Shown piece by piece: positions 18,426 through 26,322 of a stretch of DNA of 42,482 bases (position 1 is the first letter of the stretch; each line of letters opens with the position of its first letter). The stretch spans positions 1 through 42,482 of the forward strand of contig NZ_WHYR01000029.1 of NCBI RefSeq assembly GCF_009428905.1, read 5' to 3'. The stretch comes from Desulfofundulus thermobenzoicus (GTDB taxonomy: Bacteria; Bacillota; Desulfotomaculia; Desulfotomaculales; Desulfovirgulaceae). The notes beneath the pieces were generated by a model. That model searched no databases, was not told where the DNA came from, and saw only the letters and a list, made by a program, of their open reading frames with translations. The translations under genes and the position numbers were made by a program.

Positions 18426-19598
18426 ATGGCCGCCGGATGGCGGTTCGCCATGATTTGCCGGGCGGTGCTGTTCCTCTGCCTCTTTTTGTTTCTGATTTTC
18501 CCTGCAGCCGCCGGCGCCAACCCCCCCGGTGTTACCGCCGATGCCGCCGTGCTCATGGATGCCCGCACGGGGCAGATTTTTTACGATAAAAGGGGATCCC
18601 AGAGGCGGGAGCCGGCCAGTTTGACCAAAATCATGACCGCCATCATTGCCCTGGAATACGGGCGGCTGGACGATGTGGTCACCGTCAGCCGCAATGCAGC
18701 CTCCGTAAGCATGGGTTCCGTGCTGGACCTGCGGGCCGGGGAAAAGATCACCCTGGAAAACCTGCTTAAGGCGGCCCTGATCATATCGGCCAATGACAGC
18801 ACGGTGGCCATTGCCGAGCATGTGGGCGGCAGTGAAAAACGGTTTATCAGCATGATGAACCACAAAGCCGTAGTCCTGGGGGCTTTGAACACCCGCTACG
18901 CCAATACCAACGGTTATCACCACCCCCGGCATTACACCACTGCCCGGGATCTGGCGCTGATCACCCGCTATGCCCTGCAGAATCCCGTGTTCAACCGCCT
19001 GGTCGCCACCCGGGAGGATACCATTGTTTTTTGCGACTCCAAAAGAAAAGAGCCGGTGGCCAATACCAACCGGTTGTTACGCCACAACGGCTACCCGGGC
19101 ATTGACGGGGTGAAAACCGGCTCCACCCCCCGGGCCGGCAATTGTCTTGTGGCCTCGGCCACCCGGGGCGACCGCCGCTTGATTGCCGTGGTGCTCCACA
19201 GCCAAAACCGCTACCGGGATGCGGCCGCTTTGCTGGATTACGGCTTTACGGAGGTACAACAGGTGGCCCTGGGCCGGCCGGGGGAAGAAGTGGCCCGGGT
19301 GAAGGTGACCGGCGGCCAGGTGGAAAGTCTCCCCGCGGTTACCGCCGGTACTGTGCAGGTGGAAGCGGTACGGGACCAGTTGCGTCGGGTGGAGAGGGAA
19401 ATAAAGTTGCTTTCCCCTGTCCAAGCCCCGGTTAGGGCCGGACAAAAGGTGGGGGAAGCGGTTTACCGCCTGGACGGCCGGGAACTGGGCCGGCTGGATC
19501 TGGTGGCCGCGCGGGATGTACCGCGGCATACCTGGTTTTACCGGTTCAGGCGGATGTTTACTGGCGGAAGCAATACCTCTTTTACGTGGGGGGATTGA
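18426..19598 (+). CDS. D-alanyl-D-alanine carboxypeptidase (DacF/PBP5 type, peptidase S11)
   Basis: This exported enzyme trims the terminal D-Ala of peptidoglycan stem peptides. All three active-site motifs are present: SLTK (S65, K68), SAN in IISANDSTVA, and KTG in GVKTGSTPRAG. A signal peptide (ICRAVLFLCLFLFLIFPAAAG) precedes the domain, and the C-terminal 100 residues form the beta-rich PBP5 C-terminal domain. The frame is open from 18147, but the ATG at 18426, just before the signal peptide, is the sensible start; an ATG at 18450 and a TTG at 18339 are alternatives. By family it may act in vegetative wall maturation or spore cortex formation. Confidence 0.9.
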   Translation: MAAGWRFAMICRAVLFLCLFLFLIFPAAAGANPPGVTADAAVLMDARTGQIFYDKRGSQRREPASLTKIMTAIIALEYGRLDDVVTVSRNAASVSMGSVLDLRAGEKITLENLLKAALIISANDSTVAIAEHVGGSEKRFISMMNHKAVVLGALNTRYANTNGYHHPRHYTTARDLALITRYALQNPVFNRLVATREDTIVFCDSKRKEPVANTNRLLRHNGYPGIDGVKTGSTPRAGNCLVASATRGDRRLIAVVLHSQNRYRDAAALLDYGFTEVQQVALGRPGEEVARVKVTGGQVESLPAVTAGTVQVEAVRDQLRRVEREIKLLSPVQAPVRAGQKVGEAVYRLDGRELGRLDLVAARDVPRHTWFYRFRRMFTGGSNTSFTWGD

Positions 19599-19756
19599 AC
19601 GGTTCCGGGTTCAGAGCCAGCCGCTCCACCACCCCCTTTACCCTTTCCGCCAGCCCGGTGGTGGCGGCGGCTACGGTTGTTCTGGTGGATGACGTTACGG
19701 ACCGGGTCTGGTTGAACGGCACCGTAAACTGGCAGATATCTTTGGCGGGCGCTTAA
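19595..19756 (+). CDS. Possible small protein of 53 residues
   Basis: A TTG overlapping the carboxypeptidase stop (TTGA), with a G-rich stretch upstream, opens a frame that runs to a TAA just before a terminator hairpin. The translation contains SPVVAATVVLVDDVTDRVWL and NGTVNWQISLAG, which looks protein-like and beta-rich. I do not recognise it. It could be a coupled small gene or the remnant of a larger one. Confidence 0.3.
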   Translation: MNGSGFRASRSTTPFTLSASPVVAAATVVLVDDVTDRVWLNGTVNWQISLAGA

Positions 19757-19763
19757 AAACAAA

Positions 19764-19799
19764 AAAACAGCACCGCCGCGTTCCAAGCGATGCTGTTTT
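19764..19799 (+). terminator. Probable terminator downstream of the carboxypeptidase gene
   Basis: AAAACAGCA (19764-19772) pairs perfectly with TGCTGTTTT (19791-19799). The 18-base loop is long, and the T-run is part of the stem. Confidence 0.55.
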
Positions 19800-19885
19800 G
19801 GGGTTGGGGAAAAACTGCCCCCTTGACATTTCCCCTGGTTTGAGTAATAATATATTTGCGATTTTGAAAAAGAGCAATGAAATGT

Positions 19886-19960
19886 GGGCGGGTAGTTCAG
19901 TGGGAGAACGTCTGCTTGACGCGCAGAAGGTCGTGGGTTCAATTCCCTCCCCGCCCACCA
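19886..19960 (+). tRNA. tRNA-Val (anticodon GAC)
   Basis: The 75 bases fold as a cloverleaf: acceptor GGGCGGG/CCCGCCC, D-arm GTTC/GAAC, anticodon stem TCTGC/GCAGA with loop TTGACGC (anticodon GAC), a 5-base variable loop, and T-arm GTGGG-TTCAATT-CCCTC. CCA is encoded. The T-stem contains one T-T mismatch, which is unusual but compatible with function. It stands alone rather than in a tRNA cluster. Confidence 0.92.
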
Positions 19961-19989
19961 TTTTTTTACCGGGAAGGGTGGGTTTATAG

Positions 19990-20349
19990 ATGCCGGATAA
20001 TAACGAACTGGCCAGTATGCTGCGCGCTATTATCCAGCAGGAGTTACAACCCTTTCGGCAGGAGTTCGAAGAATTCCGCCGGGAAATGTATGATTTCCGT
20101 CAGGAGATGTATGATTTCCGTCAGGAGATGTATGATTTCCGTCAGGAGATGTATGATTTCCGTAATGGCGTTAATATGCGTCTTGAAGCGCTGGAGAATG
20201 GCCAGCAAAAACTGGAAGACGGTCAAAAGAAATTGCAGAAGGATGTTTCCACCATTAAAAACGAATTGCGATATGTGTGGGAAGATATCCGCAGGTTAAG
20301 TAACCGTCTGACCAAACAGGAGGAAATAACAGCGGGTCTGCAGAGGTGA
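19990..20349 (+). CDS. Small coiled-coil protein with tandem heptad repeats
   Basis: The 119-residue protein is almost entirely charged helix. Residues 32-59 contain the heptad EMYDFRQ four times in a row, preceded by a diverged copy (EFEEFRR) and followed by a second helical segment with GQQKLEDGQKKLQ. This pattern predicts a long coiled coil and thus a dimer or higher oligomer. There is no signal peptide or catalytic motif. It starts 30 bases after tRNA-Val and ends before a good terminator. Similar small proteins in Firmicutes are unassigned; the function is unknown. Confidence 0.75.
   Translation: MPDNNELASMLRAIIQQELQPFRQEFEEFRREMYDFRQEMYDFRQEMYDFRQEMYDFRNGVNMRLEALENGQQKLEDGQKKLQKDVSTIKNELRYVWEDIRRLSNRLTKQEEITAGLQR
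20083..20166 (+). repeat. Four tandem 21-base repeats encoding heptads
   Basis: Four 21-base units, each encoding EMYDFRQ, run head to tail; the first differs by one base and the last diverges at its final codon. Because 21 is a multiple of 3, gain or loss of a unit changes coiled-coil length by exactly one heptad without a frameshift. Confidence 0.95.
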
Positions 20350-20352
20350 GGG

Positions 20353-20379
20353 GCCGGACCAATATGTCCGGCTATTTTT
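20353..20379 (+). terminator. Intrinsic terminator after the coiled-coil gene
   Basis: GCCGGAC (20353-20359) pairs perfectly with GTCCGGC (20366-20372) over loop CAATAT and is followed by TATTTTT. Confidence 0.88.
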
Positions 20380-20479
20380 CATGTGTTTTAGCAACCCCTC
20401 TTTGGAGCCCATTGTTCACACCTGTCCCGCAACGGTGGCGCAAGATGGGCGCCGGGTGATCGTGGGACCGGACTGGCCT

Positions 20480-20983
20480 TTAACCCCCCGGCCACTGTTT
20501 TACCTCCCCATTCCCCAGAACCTCACCGATGATCTCGAAAAAGTCTATGGAGCGGACGATACCCACCACTTTGCCCTGGTCCATCACCGGCAGGATGTTC
20601 ACCTGACTGCGCAGCAGAACGTGGATGGCCCGGGTTACGGTATCGTTTACGCGTACGGAGGGTTTAAGCACCGGGCGCATTACCTCCCGCACGGGCATGT
20701 TCAAACCGCTTTTGATTACCGGTCCGGCGAAGAGGCTGGCCCAGGATGGTCCAATGGACTGCACTTCAATGGCTTTTAAAATGGTTCTGATGGTAAGAAT
20801 GCCCACCAGGTCGTTGTTTTCATCCAGCACCAGCACCGACCGGTGTCCGCCAACCACACCCTTTTCATCCCGGTGAAAGGATTCCCGCAGCACCCTGATG
20901 GCTTTGAGCAGCGGGTCGTGGCTGTAGACGGTGGCATATTCGCTTACCGGAATCATGATTTCTTTTACCAGTTTTTCGGTCAT
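20480..20983 (-). CDS. CBS-domain pair protein
   Basis: The 167-residue protein consists of two CBS domains, the first about residues 8-75 (IPVSEYATVYSHDPLLKAI, SVLVLDENNDLVGILTIRTI) and the second about 95-158 (MRPVLKPSVRVNDTVTRAI, NILPVMDQGKVVGIVRSIDF). CBS pairs bind adenine nucleotides and sense energy state. No catalytic domain is attached, so it probably acts as a free-standing sensor; the partner is unknown. The ATG follows GGGAG. It is transcribed alone on the minus strand. Confidence 0.92.
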   Translation of the reverse strand: MTEKLVKEIMIPVSEYATVYSHDPLLKAIRVLRESFHRDEKGVVGGHRSVLVLDENNDLVGILTIRTILKAIEVQSIGPSWASLFAGPVIKSGLNMPVREVMRPVLKPSVRVNDTVTRAIHVLLRSQVNILPVMDQGKVVGIVRSIDFFEIIGEVLGNGEVKQWPGG

Positions 20984-21209
20984 GGTATTCTCCCGGCCGG
21001 ATAAACTTTGCCGGCCGGAATACCTCCTTTCCGCCAGAATGGGGTAAACCGCCCTTTAATCATTTTACCGGTGGGCTTTTTTTCATTATTATGGCCCTTT
21101 TTCTGTACATTTCAACTGTCTACCGGCAAATGAACGATTTATAACCGTTAAAAGGCACCAGTAAAGTCGGGGGTTTCACAAGCCGTGGTGATCCCGGTAA
21201 AGGCTGGCT

Positions 21210-21239
21210 GTATACCCCTTTTTAGCGGCACATATACTA
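21210..21239 (+). promoter_or_regulatory. Possible sporulation sigma-factor promoter of ytxC
   Basis: GTATA (21210-21214) and CATATACTA (21231-21239) lie 16 bases apart, just upstream of ytxC. The -10 region fits CATA-N3-TA (sigma-K style) or, counting from TATACTA at 18 bases, sigma-G style. This is a weak pattern match. Confidence 0.25.
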
Positions 21240-21263
21240 TCAAACAGAAAAGGGGTGACGGCC

Positions 21264-22163
21264 GTGGCGCAAAACATCTCCATCGGTACTGCCCGGCATG
21301 TCGATTTGATCCGGGCCGGATTGGGGCGGGAACTGAAAGCCCTGGAAGGGGAAGGGCTGAAAGTGCAACTGCAGGAGCGCCCGGCCGGCAGGTATACTTT
21401 TCTGTCCTGCCAGGTAACCAGTTATGGAAAAGACAAGTATAAGGGGAAAGATAAAGAAGCCCTTTTCAGATACCGGGTGGCCCATTTTCTTTCGGAACTG
21501 ATCCTGGACCAGTGGGAAAAGCTGCTGGTCGAGGAAATGATCCGGGAAAACTACTATTATTTTAACGAAGATGAGCGGCGGAATATATTTGAATATACCC
21601 TGGGATACATAGGGCATCCGGCCGGCGGTGTTCCCGGACAGGGTCAGATTTTTCGTTCCCGTTTAAAGAGGGCGATCATTGAAAAAATTATGGACTTTTT
21701 ACGTCAGCATAACCAGATCATCATTGAAGGATTCATCCGTTTCCGCTTAAAAGATTATGTGGATGAGCTGCAGCAGGCCATAGAGCGGGCAGTGGATGAT
21801 TTTCTCATGGAAAGGGAATACCGGGAATTTATTCAGCTGCTGCGCTATTTCGTGGAAATTCAGGAGTCCCGGATTGACCTGGTTCATGTGCTCATCCACC
21901 CCGGCGGGGTATTCCACCTGCTGGATGAGCGGGCACAGGTAATCAGCAATGAATCCCTGGAAGGCTTAATCATGGAGCTGGTGGATGGAAAAATCAATAA
22001 CGAAGACATGTTGATCAGCGCCCTGATTACCCTGGCTCCCAGGCAGGTGGTCTTTCATTGCGCCGGTACAGGGGAGCATGAGACCACTTTAAAGACCATC
22101 CGCGGCGTTTTTTTCGGCCGGGTGCGGGAATGCCGGGGCTGTCCCCTGTGTCGAAAGGAGTGA
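21264..22163 (+). CDS. ytxC: Putative sporulation protein YtxC
   Basis: The 299-residue protein has the YtxC layout: a soluble, mixed helical protein with the central block IIIEGFIRFRLKDYVDELQQ and the C-terminal cysteine cluster CRGCPLC. In Bacillus ytxC lies directly upstream of thrS, as here. Its precise function is unknown; it is conserved among endospore formers. I chose the GTG at 21264 because AAAAGGGG lies 8 bases upstream; a GTG at 21255 overlaps that site. The thrS promoter and T-box follow after about 180 bases. Confidence 0.85.
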   Translation: MAQNISIGTARHVDLIRAGLGRELKALEGEGLKVQLQERPAGRYTFLSCQVTSYGKDKYKGKDKEALFRYRVAHFLSELILDQWEKLLVEEMIRENYYYFNEDERRNIFEYTLGYIGHPAGGVPGQGQIFRSRLKRAIIEKIMDFLRQHNQIIIEGFIRFRLKDYVDELQQAIERAVDDFLMEREYREFIQLLRYFVEIQESRIDLVHVLIHPGGVFHLLDERAQVISNESLEGLIMELVDGKINNEDMLISALITLAPRQVVFHCAGTGEHETTLKTIRGVFFGRVRECRGCPLCRKE

Positions 22164-22204
22164 AGGGCGTAAATATCCAGAGAGCGTAAGGGTGCTGTTA
22201 CCGG

Positions 22205-22320
22205 CGCTCCGCCCGGCACTCACTGGCGTATAAGATTTTCGTAGCATTATAAAATTTAAGATCGGATGCAGAGTAACTTCTGGTGAGTGCCGGTCGTTCG
22301 CTTTAAGCCAACGCCGTGCC
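22205..22320. repeat. Intergenic inverted-repeat element, copy at 22.3 kb
   Basis: GCCCGGCACTCACTGG (22211-22226) pairs with CTGGTGAGTGCCGGTC (22280-22295) at 13 of 16 positions across an AT-rich interior. CAACGCCGTGCC at 22309-22320 is identical to 17506-17517. There is no open frame. It sits between ytxC and the thrS promoter. Confidence 0.5.
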
Positions 22321-22346
22321 CCGGGTATTAACCGTAGGCGTTGCTG

Positions 22347-22375
22347 TTGACAATCTTTTAATTCTCCAATATAAT
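22347..22375 (+). promoter_or_regulatory. Sigma-A promoter of thrS
   Basis: TTGACA (22347-22352) and TATAAT (22370-22375) are both perfect consensus with exactly 17 bases between them. The T-box leader begins just downstream. Confidence 0.92.
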
Positions 22376-22390
22376 AACCACTGTAAATGT

Positions 22391-22629
22391 GATGAAGGGG
22401 AAGAGAGGCACGGGTACCCGTCCCCAGAGAGGAGGCACCGTGGCTGAAAGTGCCTCCGGACCGGGCCGGCCGAAAACCACCCCGGAACTGCCCGGCCTAA
22501 AGCCTGGAAAGGCCGTTAAGCGGGGCCGGTGATGCCGTTATCATCATGGAGCCGGGCCGGTCTGTTTTGCCGGCCAAGCAGGGTGGAACCGCGGCCTCAG
22601 TCGTCCCTGAAAAGGGGCGTTTTTTATTT
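22391..22629 (+). promoter_or_regulatory. T-box leader controlling thrS (threonine)
   Basis: The leader has AGAGAG elements in stem I (22408-22430 region), the conserved T-box AGGGTGGAACCGCGG (22580-22594) and a terminator stem CGTCCC (22602-22607)/GGGGCG (22614-22619) followed by a T-run. A likely specifier ACC is at 22476-22478 within GAAAACCAC, matching threonine. Uncharged tRNA-Thr would stabilise the antiterminator and let transcription enter thrS. Confidence 0.93.
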
Positions 22630-22667
22630 GCCTGTTTTACATATACCTGTGGAAAGGAGTCTTTCAG

Positions 22668-24578
22668 GTGGTTAAGGTAACTTTAAAGGATGGTTCGGTG
22701 CGGGAATATCCCTCCGGTACCCCCCTGTCCCGGGTGGCTGCCGGCATCAGCCCCCGGCTGGCCAAAGAAGCACTGGTGGCTTCCGTGGACGGGCGGCTGG
22801 TGGATTTGAGCTTCCCGCTGGAAAAAGATGCAGCGGTGCAGTTTTATACCTTTGAAGACGAGCAGGGCCGGGACGTCTTCCGGCATAGCTCCGCCCACGT
22901 GCTGGCCCAGGCCGTAAAGCGGCTTTTCCCGGAAGCAAAGCTGGCCATCGGCCCGGCCATTGCCGGCGGGTTTTATTACGACTTCGATGTCCGGCGGCCC
23001 TTTACCCCGGAGGATCTGGAGCGTATCGAAAAGGAGATGCAGCAGATAGTGCAGGAAGACCTGCCCTTTGCCCGGATGGAAGTGTCCCGGGAGGAGGCCC
23101 GGGAAAGGTTTGCCGCCGCCGGCGAGGATTACAAGGTGGAATTGATTGACGACCTGCCGGAGGATGCGGTGATCTCCATCTACCGTCAGGGGGATTTTAC
23201 CGACCTGTGTGCCGGGCCCCACATACCCTCCACCGGCCGGCTGAAGGCCCTGAAGCTCACCGGGGTGGCCGGGGCCTACTGGCGGGGCGATGAGCGGAAC
23301 AAAATGCTGCAGCGCATTTACGGCACCGCCTTCCCGAAAAAATCCCAGCTGGAGGAGCACCTTTTCCGCCTGGAGGAGGCCAGGCGGCGGGATCACCGCA
23401 AACTGGGGGTGGAACTGGATCTTTTCAGTATCCAGGAAGAGGGGCCTGGCTTTCCCTTTTTTCATCCTAAAGGCATGGTGCTGCGCAACCAGCTGGAGCA
23501 GTACTGGCGTGAGGAGCACCGGCGGCGGGGTTACCAGGAGATCCGTACCCCCATTATTTTGAACCGTACCCTGTGGGAAAGGTCCGGGCACTGGGAGCAT
23601 TACCGGGAAAACATGTATTTCACCCGTATTGACGAAACGGACTTTGCCGTTAAACCCATGAACTGCCCGGGGGCCATTCTGGTCTATAAAAGCCGCCTGC
23701 ACAGCTACCGGGACCTGCCCATACGCCTGGCGGAACTTGGTTTGGTACACCGGCACGAGCTTTCCGGAGTGTTGCACGGCCTGATGCGGGTACGCTGCTT
23801 CACCCAGGACGATGCCCATATTTTTATGCTGCCCTCCCAGATCCGGGAAGAGATCACCGGCGTCATCGACCTGGTGGATGAGTTTTACCGGGTCTTCGGC
23901 TTCAACTATAAGGTGGAGCTGTCCACCCGGCCGGAAAAATCCATGGGTTCCGATGAAATCTGGGAAACGGCCACCGCCGCTCTGGAGGACGCGCTGCAGG
24001 CCAGGGGCATGGAGTATAAGGTCAATGAAGGGGACGGCGCCTTTTACGGGCCCAAAATAGATTTTCACCTGGAGGACTGCCTGGGACGCACCTGGCAGTG
24101 CGGCACCATTCAGCTGGACTTTTTAATGCCCGAGAAGTTCGACCTGACCTACGTTGGTGAAGACGGGCAGAAACACCGGCCGGTGATGATCCACCGGGTG
24201 GTTTTCGGCAGCATCGAGCGTTTCATCGGTATTCTCACCGAGCATTTCGGCGGTGCCTTCCCCACCTGGCTGGCGCCGGTACAGGTGCGGGTGCTGCCCA
24301 TTGCCGACCGGCATATGGACTACGCCCGGCAGGTGGTGGAGCGCCTGGACGCCCGGGACATCCGGGTGGAGCTGGATGCCCGCAACGAAAAGGTGAACTA
24401 CAAGGTGCGGGATGCCCAGGCCCAGAAAATACCCTACATGCTGGTGGTGGGGGACCGGGAGGCCGCCGAAGGTACCGTGGCCGTGCGGCACCGCTCCCGG
24501 GGGGATGAGGGAGCCCTGCCCCTGGACCATTTTCTTTCCCGTTTGGAGGAAGAAATCCGTACCAAAGCCATTGGTTAA
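22668..24578 (+). CDS. thrS: Threonyl-tRNA synthetase
   Basis: ThrS charges tRNA-Thr and edits mischarged serine. The 636-residue protein is full length: TGS domain (residues 1-62), editing/SAD domain with HSSAHVLAQAVKRLFPEAK, class II catalytic core and C-terminal anticodon-binding domain. Catalytic signatures include MNCPGAILVYKS with the zinc Cys, motif 2 in MRVRCFTQDDAHIF, and motif 3 MIHRVVFGSIERFIGIL. The GTG start follows AAAGGAG at 8 bases. Regulated by the T-box directly upstream. Confidence 0.98.
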   Translation: MVKVTLKDGSVREYPSGTPLSRVAAGISPRLAKEALVASVDGRLVDLSFPLEKDAAVQFYTFEDEQGRDVFRHSSAHVLAQAVKRLFPEAKLAIGPAIAGGFYYDFDVRRPFTPEDLERIEKEMQQIVQEDLPFARMEVSREEARERFAAAGEDYKVELIDDLPEDAVISIYRQGDFTDLCAGPHIPSTGRLKALKLTGVAGAYWRGDERNKMLQRIYGTAFPKKSQLEEHLFRLEEARRRDHRKLGVELDLFSIQEEGPGFPFFHPKGMVLRNQLEQYWREEHRRRGYQEIRTPIILNRTLWERSGHWEHYRENMYFTRIDETDFAVKPMNCPGAILVYKSRLHSYRDLPIRLAELGLVHRHELSGVLHGLMRVRCFTQDDAHIFMLPSQIREEITGVIDLVDEFYRVFGFNYKVELSTRPEKSMGSDEIWETATAALEDALQARGMEYKVNEGDGAFYGPKIDFHLEDCLGRTWQCGTIQLDFLMPEKFDLTYVGEDGQKHRPVMIHRVVFGSIERFIGILTEHFGGAFPTWLAPVQVRVLPIADRHMDYARQVVERLDARDIRVELDARNEKVNYKVRDAQAQKIPYMLVVGDREAAEGTVAVRHRSRGDEGALPLDHFLSRLEEEIRTKAIG

Positions 24579-24613
24579 GGGATGGGGGTATCCGCAGGTA
24601 TCCGCGGTTGCCC

Positions 24614-24643
24614 TTGACGTTTTCTGATGGGCCGTGCTATAAT
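24614..24643 (+). promoter_or_regulatory. Sigma-A promoter of the infC-rpmI-rplT operon
   Basis: TTGACG (24614-24619) and TATAAT (24638-24643) are 18 bases apart. The structured leader of infC follows. Confidence 0.85.
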
Positions 24644-24649
24644 AGGCGG

Positions 24650-24829
24650 GATAAGAGAATAACCAGATCATGACAAGTAGAAGCCATCCGCTTCTCACCC
24701 TATGACGCCGGGCAGGCTGTCTTTAGGGTTCTCATCCGGTGGAAGCCTGTTCCATTTATCTGGAGAATACTGGCGGGTGGAGTCTGCCCGCCTTTTATTT
24801 TACTCATTTGGAAAAGGAGGTGAATAAGT
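24650..24829 (+). promoter_or_regulatory. infC leader with attenuator (L20-type leader)
   Basis: About 180 bases separate the promoter from infC. A hairpin GGCGGG (24772-24777)/CCCGCC (24787-24792) is followed by TTTTATTTTA, a typical terminator inside the leader. In low-GC Gram-positives the infC leader binds ribosomal protein L20 and causes termination. The position and structure fit that leader class; the L20-binding fold itself is inferred. Confidence 0.75.
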
Positions 24830-25375
24830 ATTACCAAGGATTTCCGGGTAAATGAAGAGATTCGGGTCAGGGAAGTAAGGGTAGTGGATACCTCCGGCAA
24901 CCAGCTGGGCATCATGCCCACCCGGGAAGCCCTGCGTCTGGCGGAGGAGCGGCAGCTGGACCTGGTGGAAATCGCTCCCACGGCCAAGCCTCCGGTTTGC
25001 CGTTTAATGGATTACGGCAAATATAAATACGAGCAGAGCAAACGGGAAAAGGAAGCCAGGAAAAAGCAACGCATTGTAAATATCAAAGAAGTCAAGCTGC
25101 GGCCAAATATCGAAGAGCATGACTTTCAGGTGAAGGCCAGGAATGCGGCCCGTTTTTTAAAGGACGGCGATAAGGTCAAGGCCACCATTATGTTCCGGGG
25201 CCGGGAGATCGTGCATACCCAGCTGGGGCACCAGCTCTTGTTGCGTCTGGCCGGGCAGTTGAAGGACTTATCCATTATTGAAAGACAGCCCAAGCTGGAA
25301 GGAAAGAACATGATCATGATTTTAACACCGCGGCAGGATATCAAGATGGAAACCAAAGAAATTAATCCAGAATAA
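24830..25375 (+). CDS. infC: Translation initiation factor IF-3 (AUU start codon)
   Basis: IF-3 binds the 30S subunit and proofreads start-codon selection. The frame contains the whole protein (181 residues): N-domain [43 protein letters not shown], and C-domain [20 protein letters not shown]. Every ATG, GTG or TTG in frame would truncate the conserved N-terminus. AAGGAGGTG sits 9 bases before the ATT at 24830, which I take as the start. AUU starts are a known hallmark of infC and give autoregulation, because IF-3 discriminates against its own start codon. It is followed by rpmI after 17 bases. Confidence 0.95.
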   Translation: MTKDFRVNEEIRVREVRVVDTSGNQLGIMPTREALRLAEERQLDLVEIAPTAKPPVCRLMDYGKYKYEQSKREKEARKKQRIVNIKEVKLRPNIEEHDFQVKARNAARFLKDGDKVKATIMFRGREIVHTQLGHQLLLRLAGQLKDLSIIERQPKLEGKNMIMILTPRQDIKMETKEINPE

Positions 25376-25392
25376 GAAAGGAGCGGCCTTCC

Positions 25393-25590
25393 TTGCCCAA
25401 AATTAAAACACACCGGGGTGCCGCCAAGCGGTTCAAAAAAACCGCCGGCGGGAAGTTTAAATTCAATCATGCCTTTCATAGCCACATCCTGGAGAAAAAA
25501 AGCGCCAAACGCAAGCGTCGGCTGCGTAAATCCAGTATATTGAGCGCCACCGATGCCAGAAAGGTTAAACGCATCCTACCTTACTTATAA
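25393..25590 (+). CDS. rpmI: 50S ribosomal protein L35
   Basis: The 65-residue basic protein has the full L35 pattern: [20 protein letters not shown], a His-rich middle ([18 protein letters not shown]) and a C-terminal [12 protein letters not shown]. The start is TTG, preceded by AAAGGAG. It follows infC closely, the standard order, but rplT is unusually far downstream. Confidence 0.97.
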   Translation: MPKIKTHRGAAKRFKKTAGGKFKFNHAFHSHILEKKSAKRKRRLRKSSILSATDARKVKRILPYL

Positions 25591-25822
25591 AGAACTTATA
25601 AAGAGTCACCCCTGTCGCTAATAGCGATACCGGAAAGGATGGAAATGTCTTTTAAAAAAGCAGGTAATTCTGCCCAGCCCTCACAGATGTTCAGATGTTG
25701 CTAAAAAAATATACACACATAATCACATTTCATTTCGAAATTACATGCATCGGCGAGTGCTGGGCCACTTAACCCGTGGACTGACATCTGTCGTTCGATG
25801 ACTTTTAAAGGAGGAGATGGTC
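25591..25822. repeat. Unusually long rpmI-rplT spacer with nested inverted repeats
   Basis: The spacer is about 230 bases where a few dozen are usual. It contains the small hairpin TCGCTAATAGCGA (25615-25627); an imperfect inverted pair GCCCAGCCCTCAC (25672-25684) and GGCGAGTGCTGGGC (25752-25765); and ACAGATGT (25683-25690) pairing with ACATCTGT (25784-25791) around an AT-rich interior. The layout resembles the element at 22.3 kb. No gene or clear terminator is visible, and the rplT ribosome binding site lies at its end. Confidence 0.55.
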
Positions 25823-26182
25823 ATGCCACGCGCCAAAAGCAGTGTGGTATCGCGCAAAAGACATAAAAAAATTCTTAAACTGGCCCGTGGTTACCGGGGG
25901 GCCAAGAGCAAGCTCTACCGGATAGCCAAACAGCAGGTGATGAAGTCCCTGGCCTACGCCTACCGGGATCGCCGGAACAGAAAACGGGATTTCCGCAAGC
26001 TGTGGATTGCCCGCATCAACGCGGCCGCCAGGATGAACGGCATTACTTACAGCCGTCTGATGAACGGCCTGCGCCGGGCCGGGGTGGAAATAAACCGCAA
26101 AATGCTGGCCGACCTGGCGGTGAACGATTCCCGGGCTTTTGGCCAGCTTGTTGAGGTGGCCAAGTCCAGGGCCGGATCTTAA
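25823..26182 (+). CDS. rplT: 50S ribosomal protein L20
   Basis: L20 is needed early in 50S assembly and is the feedback repressor of its own operon in Gram-positives. The 119-residue protein is a complete, highly basic L20: [55 protein letters not shown], and [20 protein letters not shown]. The ATG at 25823 gives the conserved MPRAK start with AAGGAGGAG upstream; an ATG at 25817 is less likely. A strong terminator follows. Confidence 0.98.
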   Translation: MPRAKSSVVSRKRHKKILKLARGYRGAKSKLYRIAKQQVMKSLAYAYRDRRNRKRDFRKLWIARINAAARMNGITYSRLMNGLRRAGVEINRKMLADLAVNDSRAFGQLVEVAKSRAGS

Positions 26183-26221
26183 TTGGGGTGCTTACTGTAG
26201 TAACTTTTCTGTTAAGACAAA

Positions 26222-26260
26222 AACTAAGCATGGTCAGTCCGCCATGCTCTTAGTTTTTTC
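26222..26260 (+). terminator. Intrinsic terminator of the infC-rpmI-rplT operon
   Basis: AACTAAGCATGG pairs with CCATGCTCTTAGTT (about 26242-26255) with a 2-base bulge and is followed by a run of T. Confidence 0.88.
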
Positions 26261-26289
26261 TGGACTTTTTATCCGGAGTTTTCTATAAT
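26261..26289 (+). promoter_or_regulatory. Promoter of the TrkH-type gene
   Basis: TGGACT (26261-26266) and TATAAT (26284-26289) are 17 bases apart, directly after the rplT terminator. Transcription would start near 26296, which leaves no leader for the ATG at 26308 and supports the TTG at 26323 as the translation start. Confidence 0.65.
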
Positions 26290-26322
26290 AACCCTTGTAA
26301 TCTTTGAATGGAGAATAATTCC

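Noticed and set aside
20083..20166. Tandem repeats considered as a CRISPR array
   Set aside because: The 21-base units are directly adjacent without spacers and lie inside a coding frame as exact heptads.
19877..20299. 140-residue frame covering tRNA-Val and the coiled-coil gene
   Set aside because: It reads through a tRNA and is the wrong frame of the tandem repeat; the frame starting at 19990 has a proper start and coiled-coil sequence.
22683..24068. 461-residue open frame on the minus strand opposite thrS
   Set aside because: It is the reverse shadow of thrS in GC-rich DNA, with no family motifs and a Gly/His/Pro-rich composition typical of antisense frames.
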